From Acutalibacter sp. (GTDB taxonomy: Bacteria > Bacillota > Clostridia > Oscillospirales > Acutalibacteraceae): a stretch of 64,000 nucleotides of DNA. Made by a program: the position numbers and the translations under genes. This document shows positions 40,237 to 47,592 of the stretch, piece after piece. Location: positions 124,001 through 188,000 of the forward strand of contig JAHHRN010000003.1 in assembly GCA_020025775.1 (NCBI GenBank), in the 5' to 3' direction. Numbering within the stretch: position 1 is the first letter of the stretch; every line of letters begins with the position of its first letter. The notes beneath the pieces are model-generated. The model saw nothing but the letters and a program-made list of their open reading frames with translations. It did not search any database and was not told the DNA's origin.

Positions 40237-41396
40237 GATAAGCTGCCTCCGGTTGTGTCGCCCTCTTCGAGGACTGCTTCGGGATCGGACATTTCTTCAA
40301 ATTCTTCACTGAAGGAAGAATAGTCACCGTAAAGACCGGAGTATTTACTCTTTTTCATAACGTGGATTTCTTCGGGCTTAATCAAAATACCAATCACATC
40401 GCCTACAGCGGAATAATCGGTGGTTTGAATCATCCATTTAAAGCCATCAATATCCACAATGATTTCATAATGGACACCCTTGAAGGTAACGGAGGTCACT
40501 TCACCGACCAGCATCCCCTCTTCTTTTGGTACAATATCGACATCCTCGGGACGAATGACAACGTCTACAGGCTCATCCTTTTTAAAGCCCTTATCCACGC
40601 ATTCAAACTCAATGCCTTGGAAACGAACAGAATAGTCCTCGAGCATGATACCATCCAATATATTACTTTCGCCGATGAAATCCGCAACGAAAGCATTCTT
40701 CGGCTCGTTGTAAATATCAATCGGTGTACCGATTTGCTGAATATGACCCTCGTTCATAACCACGATAGTATCGGACATGGAAAGAGCTTCTTCCTGGTCA
40801 TGGGTTACGAAAATAAAGGTAATGCCCAAACGCTGTTGGATGTTTTTAAGCTCTACCTGCATATCCTTACGCAGTTTCAAATCGAGTGCGGCAAGCGGCT
40901 CATCCAAAAGAAGCACACGCGGTTGCACGGCGAGCGCACGGGCAATAGAAACACGCTGCTGCTGACCGCCGGAAAGAGAAGCTACATTGCGCTTTTCAAA
41001 GCCTTTAAGGTTCACAAGCGCCAGCATTTCCTCCACCGTCTTTTTGATTTCCTGTTTCGGCATTTTCTTCTGCTTTAAGCCGAAGGCTATATTGTCATAC
41101 ACATTAAGATGCGGAAACAAGGCATAATTCTGGAACACGGTGTTGACCTGACGCTTATGCGCCGGAACATCGTTAATTCGCTTACCGTCAAAGATAATAT
41201 CCCCGCTGTCGGGCGTTAAAAAGCCTGCAATACAGCGAAGCAAGGTCGTTTTACCGCAGCCGGAGGGACCGAGCAGGGTGATAAATTCTCCGTCTCGAAT
41301 AAAGAGATTCAGTCCCTTTAAAATCTCCTGCTCGCCAAAGCTTACCTTAATATCTTTTAAATCAATCATAATATCCTGAATGTCTTCTTTTTTCAA
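40233..41396 (-). CDS. potA: Spermidine/putrescine ABC transporter ATP-binding protein
   Basis: This 387-residue ATPase drives polyamine import. It has Walker A GPSGCGKTT, Q-loop FQNYALFPHLNVYDN, signature LSGGQQQRVSIARAL, Walker B LLLDEPLAALD and switch FVTHDQEEAL, then a C-terminal TOBE regulatory domain (about 240-350) and a short acidic tail (EEFEEMSDPEAVLEEGD). Translation appears to start at TTG 41396 behind GGGGCTGG; a later ATG at 41369 has a poorer site. First gene of potABCD with a clear promoter. Confidence 0.94.
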   Translation of the reverse strand: MKKEDIQDIMIDLKDIKVSFGEQEILKGLNLFIRDGEFITLLGPSGCGKTTLLRCIAGFLTPDSGDIIFDGKRINDVPAHKRQVNTVFQNYALFPHLNVYDNIAFGLKQKKMPKQEIKKTVEEMLALVNLKGFEKRNVASLSGGQQQRVSIARALAVQPRVLLLDEPLAALDLKLRKDMQVELKNIQQRLGITFIFVTHDQEEALSMSDTIVVMNEGHIQQIGTPIDIYNEPKNAFVADFIGESNILDGIMLEDYSVRFQGIEFECVDKGFKKDEPVDVVIRPEDVDIVPKEEGMLVGEVTSVTFKGVHYEIIVDIDGFKWMIQTTDYSAVGDVIGILIKPEEIHVMKKSKYSGLYGDYSSFSEEFEEMSDPEAVLEEGDTTGGSLS

Positions 41397-41462
41397 TGAT
41401 CCAGCCCCTTTTCATAAAAATACAAAAAGAAAGGGAAACCATATATTTTCCCATACACTACA

Positions 41463-41491
41463 AATATAGTGAAAATTCTTAAACTTGTCAA
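41463..41491 (-). promoter_or_regulatory. Promoter of potABCD
   Basis: TTGACA (41486-41491) and TATATT (41463-41468) on the minus strand, 17 bases apart, 66 bases before the start codon. Confidence 0.75.
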
Positions 41492-41544
41492 TCATTTCCG
41501 AGGAAAATTCCTTGGCTTTTTCTTTCAAATTTATAAATAACAAT

Positions 41545-41576
41545 GATAAAAAGCCGGAACAAAATCCCGGCTTTCC
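41545..41576 (-). terminator. Terminator of trpS
   Basis: On the minus strand AAAGCCGG and CCGGCTTT pair around GATTTTGTT, followed by TTATCATTG. The T tract is short. Confidence 0.65.
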
Positions 41577-41601
41577 GTCTACTTGTTTATGTCGATTGCC
41601 A

Positions 41602-42609
41602 TTATTTTACGGAATAAAGGCCAACCTTTTTCATTGCTTTGCGAAGGGTTTTGTTTGCAAAGTAAGAAGCCTTATCTGCGCCGAGTTTCATGCAATCCTC
41701 TAAATATGCCTTATCGGCAATGAGACGTGCAAATTCAGTTTGCAAAGGACGAAGTTCTTCCACAACGGATTCTGCAACGGCAGCTTTGAAATCGCCATAG
41801 CCCTTGCCCTCAAATTCCTGTTCGATTTCGTCAAAGGATTTACCTGTACAGCAAGCGTAAATCGTCATAAGGTTGTTTACGCCGTCCTTACCCTCACCGT
41901 AGTAAACACGGGCTTCGGAATCGGTAACTGCGCTCTTAATCTTACGAACGATAACGTCCGGCTCATCCAAAACAGAAATGAAGCCTTTCACATTGGTATC
42001 GGACTTGCTCATTTTCTTTGTGGGATCCTGCAAGGACATAACCTTTGCGCCTTTCTTGCCGATGAAGGGCTCGGGCATTTTAAAGGTATCACCGTAAAGC
42101 GTATTAAAACGCTCCGCAATGTCTCTTGTGATTTCGAGGTGCTGGGACTGGTCTGCGCCAATCGGCACGAAATCGGTTTGATAGAGAAGAATATCCGCCG
42201 CCATAAGGGTCGGGTAAGCAAAAAGACCGACGTTTACGATTTCGGGATGCTTTTCGCTCTTATCTTTAAACTGAGTCATTCTTGCAGCTTCACCGAACTG
42301 GGTGTAGCAGTCAAGAATCCAAGCCAGCTGTGCATGCGCATTAACATGGCTCTGCACGAAAACGGTATTGCGTTCGGGGTCAAGGCCGAGTGCCAAAAGA
42401 AGCGCATACATTTCTTTGGTACGCTGACGAAGCAGTTTCGGCTCGGGACGAACGGTTAAAGAATGCAGGTCTGCGACTGCGTAAAAGCATTCATTATCAT
42501 CCGCCATATTTTTCCAGTTACGAAGCGCACCGAGATAGTTACCGAGGGTGGGTGTTCCGGTGGGCTGAATTGCACTTAAAACAATCTTTTTAGCTTCTGT
42601 ATTTTCCAT
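41602..42609 (-). CDS. trpS: Tryptophanyl-tRNA synthetase
   Basis: This 335-residue class I synthetase charges tRNA-Trp. The HIGH-equivalent is PTLGNYLGAL within SAIQPTGTPTLGN and the KMSKS loop is DPTKKMSKSD; GADQSQHLEITRDIAERFN is the usual TrpS middle motif. GGGAGAATC precedes ATG 42609; the frame extends 12 codons further without a better site. It is a single gene with a good promoter. No T-box leader is seen in the 115 bases upstream. Confidence 0.95.
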   Translation of the reverse strand: MENTEAKKIVLSAIQPTGTPTLGNYLGALRNWKNMADDNECFYAVADLHSLTVRPEPKLLRQRTKEMYALLLALGLDPERNTVFVQSHVNAHAQLAWILDCYTQFGEAARMTQFKDKSEKHPEIVNVGLFAYPTLMAADILLYQTDFVPIGADQSQHLEITRDIAERFNTLYGDTFKMPEPFIGKKGAKVMSLQDPTKKMSKSDTNVKGFISVLDEPDVIVRKIKSAVTDSEARVYYGEGKDGVNNLMTIYACCTGKSFDEIEQEFEGKGYGDFKAAVAESVVEELRPLQTEFARLIADKAYLEDCMKLGADKASYFANKTLRKAMKKVGLYSVK

Positions 42610-42647
42610 TTTACTGATTCTCCCATATGTTGAACTACTAACCATAA

Positions 42648-42676
42648 TTTATAGCATTTTTTGCCCTTTTTGTCAA
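42648..42676 (-). promoter_or_regulatory. Promoter of trpS
   Basis: TTGACA (42671-42676) and TATAAA (42648-42653) on the minus strand, 17 bases apart. Confidence 0.78.
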
Positions 42677-42694
42677 CCTTTCGCGCTTTGGGAA

Positions 42695-42730
42695 GCAAGA
42701 AAGCGCTCCCTGTTTCTTTTGGGGAGCGCC
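42695..42730 (-). terminator. Terminator of the membrane protein gene at 42761
   Basis: On the minus strand GGCGCTCCCC and GGGAGCGC pair around AAAAGAAACA, followed by TTTCTTGCTT. Confidence 0.75.
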
Positions 42731-42760
42731 GTGCACTTTGCTGTTTTCTTCCGTTCCCGG

Positions 42761-43264
42761 TTAAAACAAACGAAAGCGGTCATTGCTTTGGATGACACGA
42801 TAAATTTCGGCTTCGTCTTCGCTCATGGTTTCTAAGGGGATGATTTCCATAATATCTTCCCCGTCTTCGTCTTCTTCATTCGAAATAATCCGAATAAACG
42901 AACCGTTGGCAATGGCATAGACGGATTCCTTTTTGGTACGAATATAAAGTCTTGAAGCGATTGACACGCCGAAATGTGTTTCAAAGGCTTCTTTTAAGCC
43001 TCGATATATGGTTCTTCTAAAGCTGAATTTAAAAATCAAAAGCACCAAAAGGCTTGCGCCGAGACCCAAAAGCATATGCGGTATATTTAAAGCTTTTCCG
43101 GAGCACAGCACAAGAACCACCGACGCCAAATACACAACAGCTTCGGCAATCAGCATGGGCTTTTGCGAATAATCGCTGGCGCGTTTTTCGCGAAGCTTTT
43201 GATTGATGAGTTCTAAAACAAAAAAAGTTACAATGAGCACAATAAGCAATATTTTCTGTAACAT
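42761..43264 (-). CDS. Hypothetical membrane protein with a cytoplasmic C-terminal domain
   Basis: This 167-residue protein has three hydrophobic helices in the first 85 residues (ILLIVLIVTFFVLEL, AEAVVYLASVVLVLCSG, LLGLGASLLVLLIF). A soluble C-terminal half follows, with an acidic loop NEEDEDGEDIMEIIPLETMSEDEAEIY. I do not recognise the family. GGTGAT stands 3 bases before ATG 43264, the same pattern as before rex; an in-frame ATG at 43276 has no comparable site. It has its own terminator and lies between trpS and an amino-acid transporter. Confidence 0.65.
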   Translation of the reverse strand: MLQKILLIVLIVTFFVLELINQKLREKRASDYSQKPMLIAEAVVYLASVVLVLCSGKALNIPHMLLGLGASLLVLLIFKFSFRRTIYRGLKEAFETHFGVSIASRLYIRTKKESVYAIANGSFIRIISNEEDEDGEDIMEIIPLETMSEDEAEIYRVIQSNDRFRLF

Positions 43265-43363
43265 GGTATCACCCATTTCCGCTTTTTGTTGAGTTAAGCA
43301 TACAACTTTCCTCGAAAAAACGCAAGCATTTTAGGAATATCCTGCAATTTTGGCGAAAAACGT

Positions 43364-43400
43364 CAAAAAACGGCGATACAAAATGTACCGCCGTTTCGTA
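43364..43400 (-). terminator. Terminator of the amino-acid ABC transporter operon
   Basis: On the minus strand AAACGGCGGTAC and GTATCGCCGTTT pair around ATTTT, followed by TTTTGACGTTTTT. Confidence 0.85.
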
Positions 43401-43432
43401 TTTTATAAGAGAAATTCGAGTAAACAGAAAAA

Positions 43433-44218
43433 TTAAACCAAAACTTTAGAGAGGAACTCCTGCAAGCGTGCGTTCTTCGGATGGTTGAAGATATCGTCGG
43501 GTGTACCCTCTTCTACGATTCTGCCCTGATCCATGAAGAGCACTCTTGTACCGACTTCACGTGCAAAGCCCATTTCGTGGGTAACAACCACCATGGTCAT
43601 ACCGCTGTCTGCCAATTCTTTCATAAGCTGTAATACTTCACCGACCATTTCGGGGTCGAGCGCAGAAGTCGGCTCATCAAAGAGAATCACGTCGGGATTC
43701 ATGCAAAGAGAACGAGCAATCGCCACGCGCTGTTTTTGACCGCCGGAAAGCTGGCTGGGATAAACATCCGCTTTATCAGAAAGGCCGATACGTTCTAAAA
43801 GCTCGCGTGCAGTTTTCTCTACCTCTGCCTTAATCTCCTTTGTGGATTTAATCGGCTCCTTGTTAGGATTTTTAAAGCGAAGCTTTCTCATACGCTTTTT
43901 CTCTAAGAGAACGGGCGCAAGCATGAGGTTCTGGAGTACGGTTTTATTGTTGAACAAATTAAAATGCTGGAACACCATGCCCATTTTCTGACGGTGCACG
44001 TTGATGTCGACCTTCATGTCGGCAATGTTGACGCCGTTAAAGTTGATTTCACCGGAGGTGGGATCTTCCATGCAGTTGAGGCATCTTAAAAAGGTACTTT
44101 TACCGGAGCCGGAGGGACCGATGACAACAACCTTTTCGCCTTTTTCAATATTCACGTTAATATCGTGCAATACGTGGACTTTGCCGAAGGATTTATTTAA
44201 ATTCTTAACCTCTATCAC
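43433..44218 (-). CDS. glnQ: Polar amino-acid ABC transporter ATP-binding protein (GlnQ type)
   Basis: This 261-residue ATPase powers amino-acid import. Motifs: Walker A GPSGSGKSTFLR, Q-loop VFQHFNLFNNKTVLQN, signature LSGGQKQRVAIARSL, Walker B VILFDEPTSALDPEMV and VVTHEMGFAREV. Between the Q-loop and signature it has an extra basic insert of about 20 residues (RMRKLRFKNPNKEPIKSTKE) not found in most GlnQ proteins. It overlaps the permease gene by 14 bases. Confidence 0.92.
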   Translation of the reverse strand: MIEVKNLNKSFGKVHVLHDINVNIEKGEKVVVIGPSGSGKSTFLRCLNCMEDPTSGEINFNGVNIADMKVDINVHRQKMGMVFQHFNLFNNKTVLQNLMLAPVLLEKKRMRKLRFKNPNKEPIKSTKEIKAEVEKTARELLERIGLSDKADVYPSQLSGGQKQRVAIARSLCMNPDVILFDEPTSALDPEMVGEVLQLMKELADSGMTMVVVTHEMGFAREVGTRVLFMDQGRIVEEGTPDDIFNHPKNARLQEFLSKVLV

Positions 44219-44921
44219 TTTTTTTCAGTCCCCTTTCCAGTAATTTGATAAGACCGCTGACAATCGCAATCAAGACAATGTAGATAACCGCCATAGCGAG
44301 GTACGGTACCATAAATTCATAGGTGCTGGTACCGATTTTACGGAACGCCACATAAAGGTCTAAAGCACCGACGAAGCTTACAACGGAGGTTTCCTTAATA
44401 AGGCTGATAAACTCATTGCCGAGAGTCGGGAGAATGTTTTTAACGGCCTGGGGAATAACGATTCGAATCATTGTGGTAGAGAAGCTGAGACCGACCGAGC
44501 GGCCGCCCTCCATTTGACCGGGGTCTACCGATTGGATACCGCTTCGCATGATTTCCGAGACATAGGCGCCGGAATTGAGACCGAATACAATCATCGCGAC
44601 GGTAACGGACGGTATGTTAACACCCATTAAGGGAAGGGCTACGAAGTAGAAGAGCAAAAGCTGAACAACAATCGGTGTGCCTCTGAAGAAGCCAACATAA
44701 ATGCTGCAAATCGCATTTAATACTTTGGGGAGGGTTTTGTATTTCGGGATAACACGCACGATTGCAATCAAGGTACCGATGAGAATACCTAAAAGCAAAC
44801 CGACAACCGCGATTTTCAAGGTATTCTGTAAGCCGGTAAAGATTTCCTCGCGGTAAACATCCCCGCTCGCGCCGCTAAACAGCCCGATGAATTTTTGAAC
44901 TTTAATTCCAAAATCTTCCAT
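44205..44921 (-). CDS. Polar amino-acid ABC transporter permease
   Basis: This 238-residue membrane protein of the HisM/GlnP type has five or so helices and the typical GFFRGTPIVVQLLLFYF, LNSGAYVSEIMRSGIQSVDPGQMEGGRSVGLS (EAA-like coupling loop) and GNEFISLIKETSVVSFVG. AAAAGGATA precedes ATG 44921; the frame runs to 44957 through the intercistronic hairpin and is unlikely. As a single permease gene it would work as a homodimer. Confidence 0.92.
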   Translation of the reverse strand: MEDFGIKVQKFIGLFSGASGDVYREEIFTGLQNTLKIAVVGLLLGILIGTLIAIVRVIPKYKTLPKVLNAICSIYVGFFRGTPIVVQLLLFYFVALPLMGVNIPSVTVAMIVFGLNSGAYVSEIMRSGIQSVDPGQMEGGRSVGLSFSTTMIRIVIPQAVKNILPTLGNEFISLIKETSVVSFVGALDLYVAFRKIGTSTYEFMVPYLAMAVIYIVLIAIVSGLIKLLERGLKKSDRG

Positions 44922-44953
44922 TCTTTTTATCCTTTTCTTTTTAATATACAAAT

Positions 44954-44993
44954 GCACAATAGCCTTACCCTAAAGTGGGTAAGGTTATTGTGT
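44954..44993 (-). other. Intercistronic hairpin between binding-protein and permease genes
   Basis: CACAATAGCCTTACCC (44955-44970) pairs with GGGTAAGGTTATTGTG (44977-44992), a 16-pair stem with one or two G-T pairs and a 6-base loop. In the minus-strand transcript no T tract follows, so it is probably not a simple terminator. It may protect the upstream binding-protein mRNA and raise its level over the permease and ATPase. Confidence 0.7.
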
Positions 44994-45010
44994 TGGCTTT
45001 TTTATAAGAT

Positions 45011-45883
45011 TTAGCCGTTAATCTGCTTTACAATCTGGTTTGCCGGAACTTCATCGGTGATGACGTAAGTAAGGTTGCCATTGAGCATATCCTGTACAGC
45101 TTGTGCTGCGTTGTCATAGCCCTGAGCCTTTACTTTAAGAGCATTTTCTTCGTAGTCATCGGTGTTCATAGCGTATTTCTGACCGGTTGTGCCGGACTGG
45201 AAGCCGATAGAGCTGGAGCTGTCTAAGGTCTGAAGAATTGCTAAAACATCATCTGCTGTTTTGCATGCATCGAACTTGGTTTCGGAAGACGGAACGATGA
45301 GGTTCTGAGATGCTTCGTAGTAGGGGTTTGCGAAGTTGAGAAGCTCTGCCCTTTCGGGAGTAATGGTAAGACCTGCCATAGCGATGTCGCATTTGTGCTG
45401 CTGAACGGACATGCAAACAGATTCAAAGTTCATGTTGTTGATAACAAGCTCTTTGTTCATCTTCTTAGCAAGTGCTGCTGCGATTTCCATATCGATACCA
45501 ACGAAGTTGGTGCCTTCAGTGTATTCGAAGGGCGGGAAGTCTGCTGCGGTTGCAATGATGAGCTGGTCTTTAGAAGCATCTTCCTTTGCGGAAACAACCG
45601 GAACGGGAGTGCCGTTGCCGAAGTAGTGGTTGATGATTTCATCGAACTCGCCGTTCGCTTTCATTTCGGAAAGGATTTCGTTAACCTGAGTTAAGAGCTC
45701 GGGCTGATCTTTGTCAACGCCGAAAGCGTATTTTTCTTCGGTTAATTTGATGTTGATGACCTTTGCGGTTTTTGCTGTGTTTGCGGTTTTGTCTCCCTCT
45801 TCTTTCTTACCGCAAGCTGCGAATGCGCCGACGATAAGTACAACTGCTAATGCAAGAGAAAGAATTTTTGTGAACTTTTTCAT
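45011..45883 (-). CDS. Amino-acid-binding lipoprotein with circularly permuted fold
   Basis: This 290-residue lipoprotein has a signal and lipobox (VGAFAAC, Cys24). Residues 41-89 (KLTEEKYAFGVDKDQPELL to NGEFDEIINHYFG) look like the last strand and helices of a class II solute-binding protein. After a linker (about 90-106), residues 107-290 run from the normal first strand (QLIIATAADFPPFEY) through AMAGLTITPERAELLNFANPYY to DEVPANQIVKQING, where the permuted piece would normally continue. All expected parts appear present but in rotated order. First gene of the transporter operon; the ligand is probably a polar amino acid. Confidence 0.9.
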   Translation of the reverse strand: MKKFTKILSLALAVVLIVGAFAACGKKEEGDKTANTAKTAKVINIKLTEEKYAFGVDKDQPELLTQVNEILSEMKANGEFDEIINHYFGNGTPVPVVSAKEDASKDQLIIATAADFPPFEYTEGTNFVGIDMEIAAALAKKMNKELVINNMNFESVCMSVQQHKCDIAMAGLTITPERAELLNFANPYYEASQNLIVPSSETKFDACKTADDVLAILQTLDSSSSIGFQSGTTGQKYAMNTDDYEENALKVKAQGYDNAAQAVQDMLNGNLTYVITDEVPANQIVKQING

Positions 45884-45954
45884 GATGAATTTCTCCTTTT
45901 AATTTTTTCTGTATTTGGTTTGCTTCGGTGTATTTCCCTCAGCTGATGTTTCAC

Positions 45955-45983
45955 ATTATACACGCATTTGTATAAAAATGCAA
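45955..45983 (-). promoter_or_regulatory. Promoter of the amino-acid transporter operon
   Basis: TTGCAT (45978-45983) and TATAAT (45955-45960) on the minus strand, 17 bases apart, 72 bases before the lipoprotein start. Confidence 0.72.
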
Positions 45984-45989
45984 GCTTTT

Positions 45990-46161
45990 TGTATAAATAT
46001 TCTCAAGATTAGCAGTTTGCACAATGGACACCGCTGCTTTTCAGCTTTCTTATGTATATATTCACACGATTTTGCATATTTTCACTATGTTTTCTTAAAG
46101 AATCCTTATTTTGCTTTGAATTAGTCTTTAAAATTTATGCATAAATTTCTGTATATATTCA
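45990..46161. promoter_or_regulatory. AT-rich upstream region with a perfect palindrome and repeated TGTATATATTCA boxes
   Basis: This lies in the 406-base gene-free stretch before the transporter operon. TGTATATATTCA occurs exactly twice (46053-46064 and 46150-46161), with a relative TGTATAAATATTCTCA at 45990. AAATTTATGCATAAATTT at 46131-46148 is a perfect 18-base palindrome. These resemble ARG-box-like half-sites (TATTCA), so an ArgR-type or other amino-acid regulator is possible. No coding frame here has a ribosome binding site. Confidence 0.4.
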
Positions 46162-46210
46162 TGTTTTATGCAGTCATATACAAAGCTGTTTTGCTGGATT
46201 TCAAGGTAAA

Positions 46211-46256
46211 AATGAAAATATCCCGATAAAACGTATGTCGTTTCATCGGGATATTC
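46211..46256 (-). terminator. Terminator of ispD-ispF
   Basis: ATATCCCGATAAAACG and CGTTTCATCGGGATAT form a long stem with one mismatch around TATGT. On the minus strand TTTCATTTTTACC follows. Confidence 0.75.
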
Positions 46257-46289
46257 TGTATTTTATTCACTTTATGCAATAAATATACA

Positions 46290-46772
46290 TTAAGCTTTCT
46301 TTTCAATACAACATACAGCGTGTGCCGCCATACCCTGCTTTGCACCGGTGAAGCCCAGACCTTCTTCGGTGGTGGCTTTGACGCTGACGTTTGCCACATC
46401 GGTTTTCAGTGCTTTGGCAATGTTTTCACGCATCGGCACAATATAGGGGGCGAGCTTCGGTGCCTGCGCTAAAACGGTGGCATCCACATTGGAGAGCACG
46501 TAACCCTCTTTTTCTAAAAGTGCCCAAACATTTTCCAAAAGCACTAAACTGTCCGCATTTTTATATTTGGGGTCGGTATCGGGGAAGTGCTTGCCGATGT
46601 CGCCCAGTGCCGCCGCACCGAGGAGTGCATCACTGATAGCGTGTAAAAGCACATCGGCATCGGAATGACCCAAAAGCCCGATATTCCCGTTCTCGATTTC
46701 TACGCCGCCCAAAATGAGTTTTCTGTTTTCTGCGAATTTATGTACATCATAGCCGTGACCGATTCTAATCAT
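46290..46772 (-). CDS. ispF: 2-C-methyl-D-erythritol 2,4-cyclodiphosphate synthase
   Basis: This 160-residue enzyme of the MEP isoprenoid pathway forms the cyclic diphosphate from CDP-ME 2-phosphate. It shows RIGHGYDVHKF (metal ligands Asp9 and His11), LLGHSDADVLLHAISDALLGAA, GDIGKHFPDTDP and the C-terminal VSVKATTEEGLGFTG. It overlaps the end of ispD by 8 bases, so the two are co-translated. The pathway supplies undecaprenyl phosphate, which the wall and surface-polysaccharide genes need. Confidence 0.96.
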   Translation of the reverse strand: MIRIGHGYDVHKFAENRKLILGGVEIENGNIGLLGHSDADVLLHAISDALLGAAALGDIGKHFPDTDPKYKNADSLVLLENVWALLEKEGYVLSNVDATVLAQAPKLAPYIVPMRENIAKALKTDVANVSVKATTEEGLGFTGAKQGMAAHAVCCIEKKA

Positions 46773-47499
46773 GCTGTTCTCTTCCTTTCAAAATAGCTTC
46801 TGCTAAAATGGTATCCTCAGGTGTGGTGATTTTTATATTCTCGTAAGAGCCCTCGACCATATAAACGGGAACGCCGGCTTCTTCCATGAGTTTGCAATCA
46901 TCGGTAAAATCCGCGCTGTCGGGCACGGTTTCTAAAGCATTTAAGTACGCTTTTGCCTCGAACACCTGCGGGGTATGCACTGCCCAAAGGGCACTGCGGT
47001 CTGGGGTGGAAAGAATTTTGCCGTCCTCCCCTACCACTTTAATGGTATCCTTTACGCGCACGCCGGTTGCCGCCGCTTGATGCACAAACGCCGCCTCTAA
47101 GGTATCGGCAATCACCTGCTCGGTTACAAGCGGTCTTGCGCCGTCATGGATAGCGATATAATCCGCTTCGGGAGAAATACGCGCAATCGCCGCCGCCACA
47201 CTTTCAGCTCGGGTTTTGCCGCCGCGAACAATATCTCGAATTTTAGGCACCTCATATGCCTTGAGCATAGAAAACACCGCCGGGATATTTTCCTCTTTGG
47301 TGGCAATTACGATTTCATCGACATAAGGAGAATTTGCAAAGGCACGCACGGTGCGAAGCAAAACCGGTACACCGCCCACCTTTAAAAACTGCTTATCTAT
47401 GCCGCCCATTCTTGTAGCATTGCCTGCCGCAACGATAGCGACGCTCACAAAAGGCTTCGAGGCTTCCTCTGCCTTTGGGGCTCGTTTAAACAGGGACAT
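46765..47499 (-). CDS. ispD: 2-C-methyl-D-erythritol 4-phosphate cytidylyltransferase
   Basis: This 244-residue nucleotidyltransferase makes CDP-ME from CTP and MEP. After a short charged leader (SLFKRAPKAEEASK) come VAIVAAGNATRMGGIDKQFLKVGG, VRGGKTRAESVAAAI, YIAIHDGARPLVT and the C-terminal DDCKLMEEAG and ENIKITTPED. The start follows AAAGGAGGTTG, immediately downstream of the terminator of the aminotransferase gene. It forms a two-gene unit with ispF. Confidence 0.95.
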   Translation of the reverse strand: MSLFKRAPKAEEASKPFVSVAIVAAGNATRMGGIDKQFLKVGGVPVLLRTVRAFANSPYVDEIVIATKEENIPAVFSMLKAYEVPKIRDIVRGGKTRAESVAAAIARISPEADYIAIHDGARPLVTEQVIADTLEAAFVHQAAATGVRVKDTIKVVGEDGKILSTPDRSALWAVHTPQVFEAKAYLNALETVPDSADFTDDCKLMEEAGVPVYMVEGSYENIKITTPEDTILAEAILKGREQHD

Positions 47500-47514
47500 G
47501 AAACAACCTCCTTT

Positions 47515-47568
47515 ATAAAAAAATCCCGTCCGATATTCTATCTATATATAAAGAACGCGGACGGGATG
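47515..47568 (-). terminator. Terminator of the aminotransferase gene
   Basis: On the minus strand ATCCCGTCC and GGACGGGAT form a perfect 9-pair stem with a 27-base loop, followed by TTTTTTTATAAAGG, which runs into the ispD ribosome binding site. Confidence 0.75.
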
Positions 47569-47592
47569 CTTACTTATTTAATTGTACTCTAC

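Noticed and set aside
45915..46124. A 69-codon plus-strand frame in the gene-free stretch upstream of the transporter operon
   Set aside because: It has no ribosome binding site, an implausible residue mix rich in Cys, His and Phe, and overlaps the promoter and box region on the other strand.
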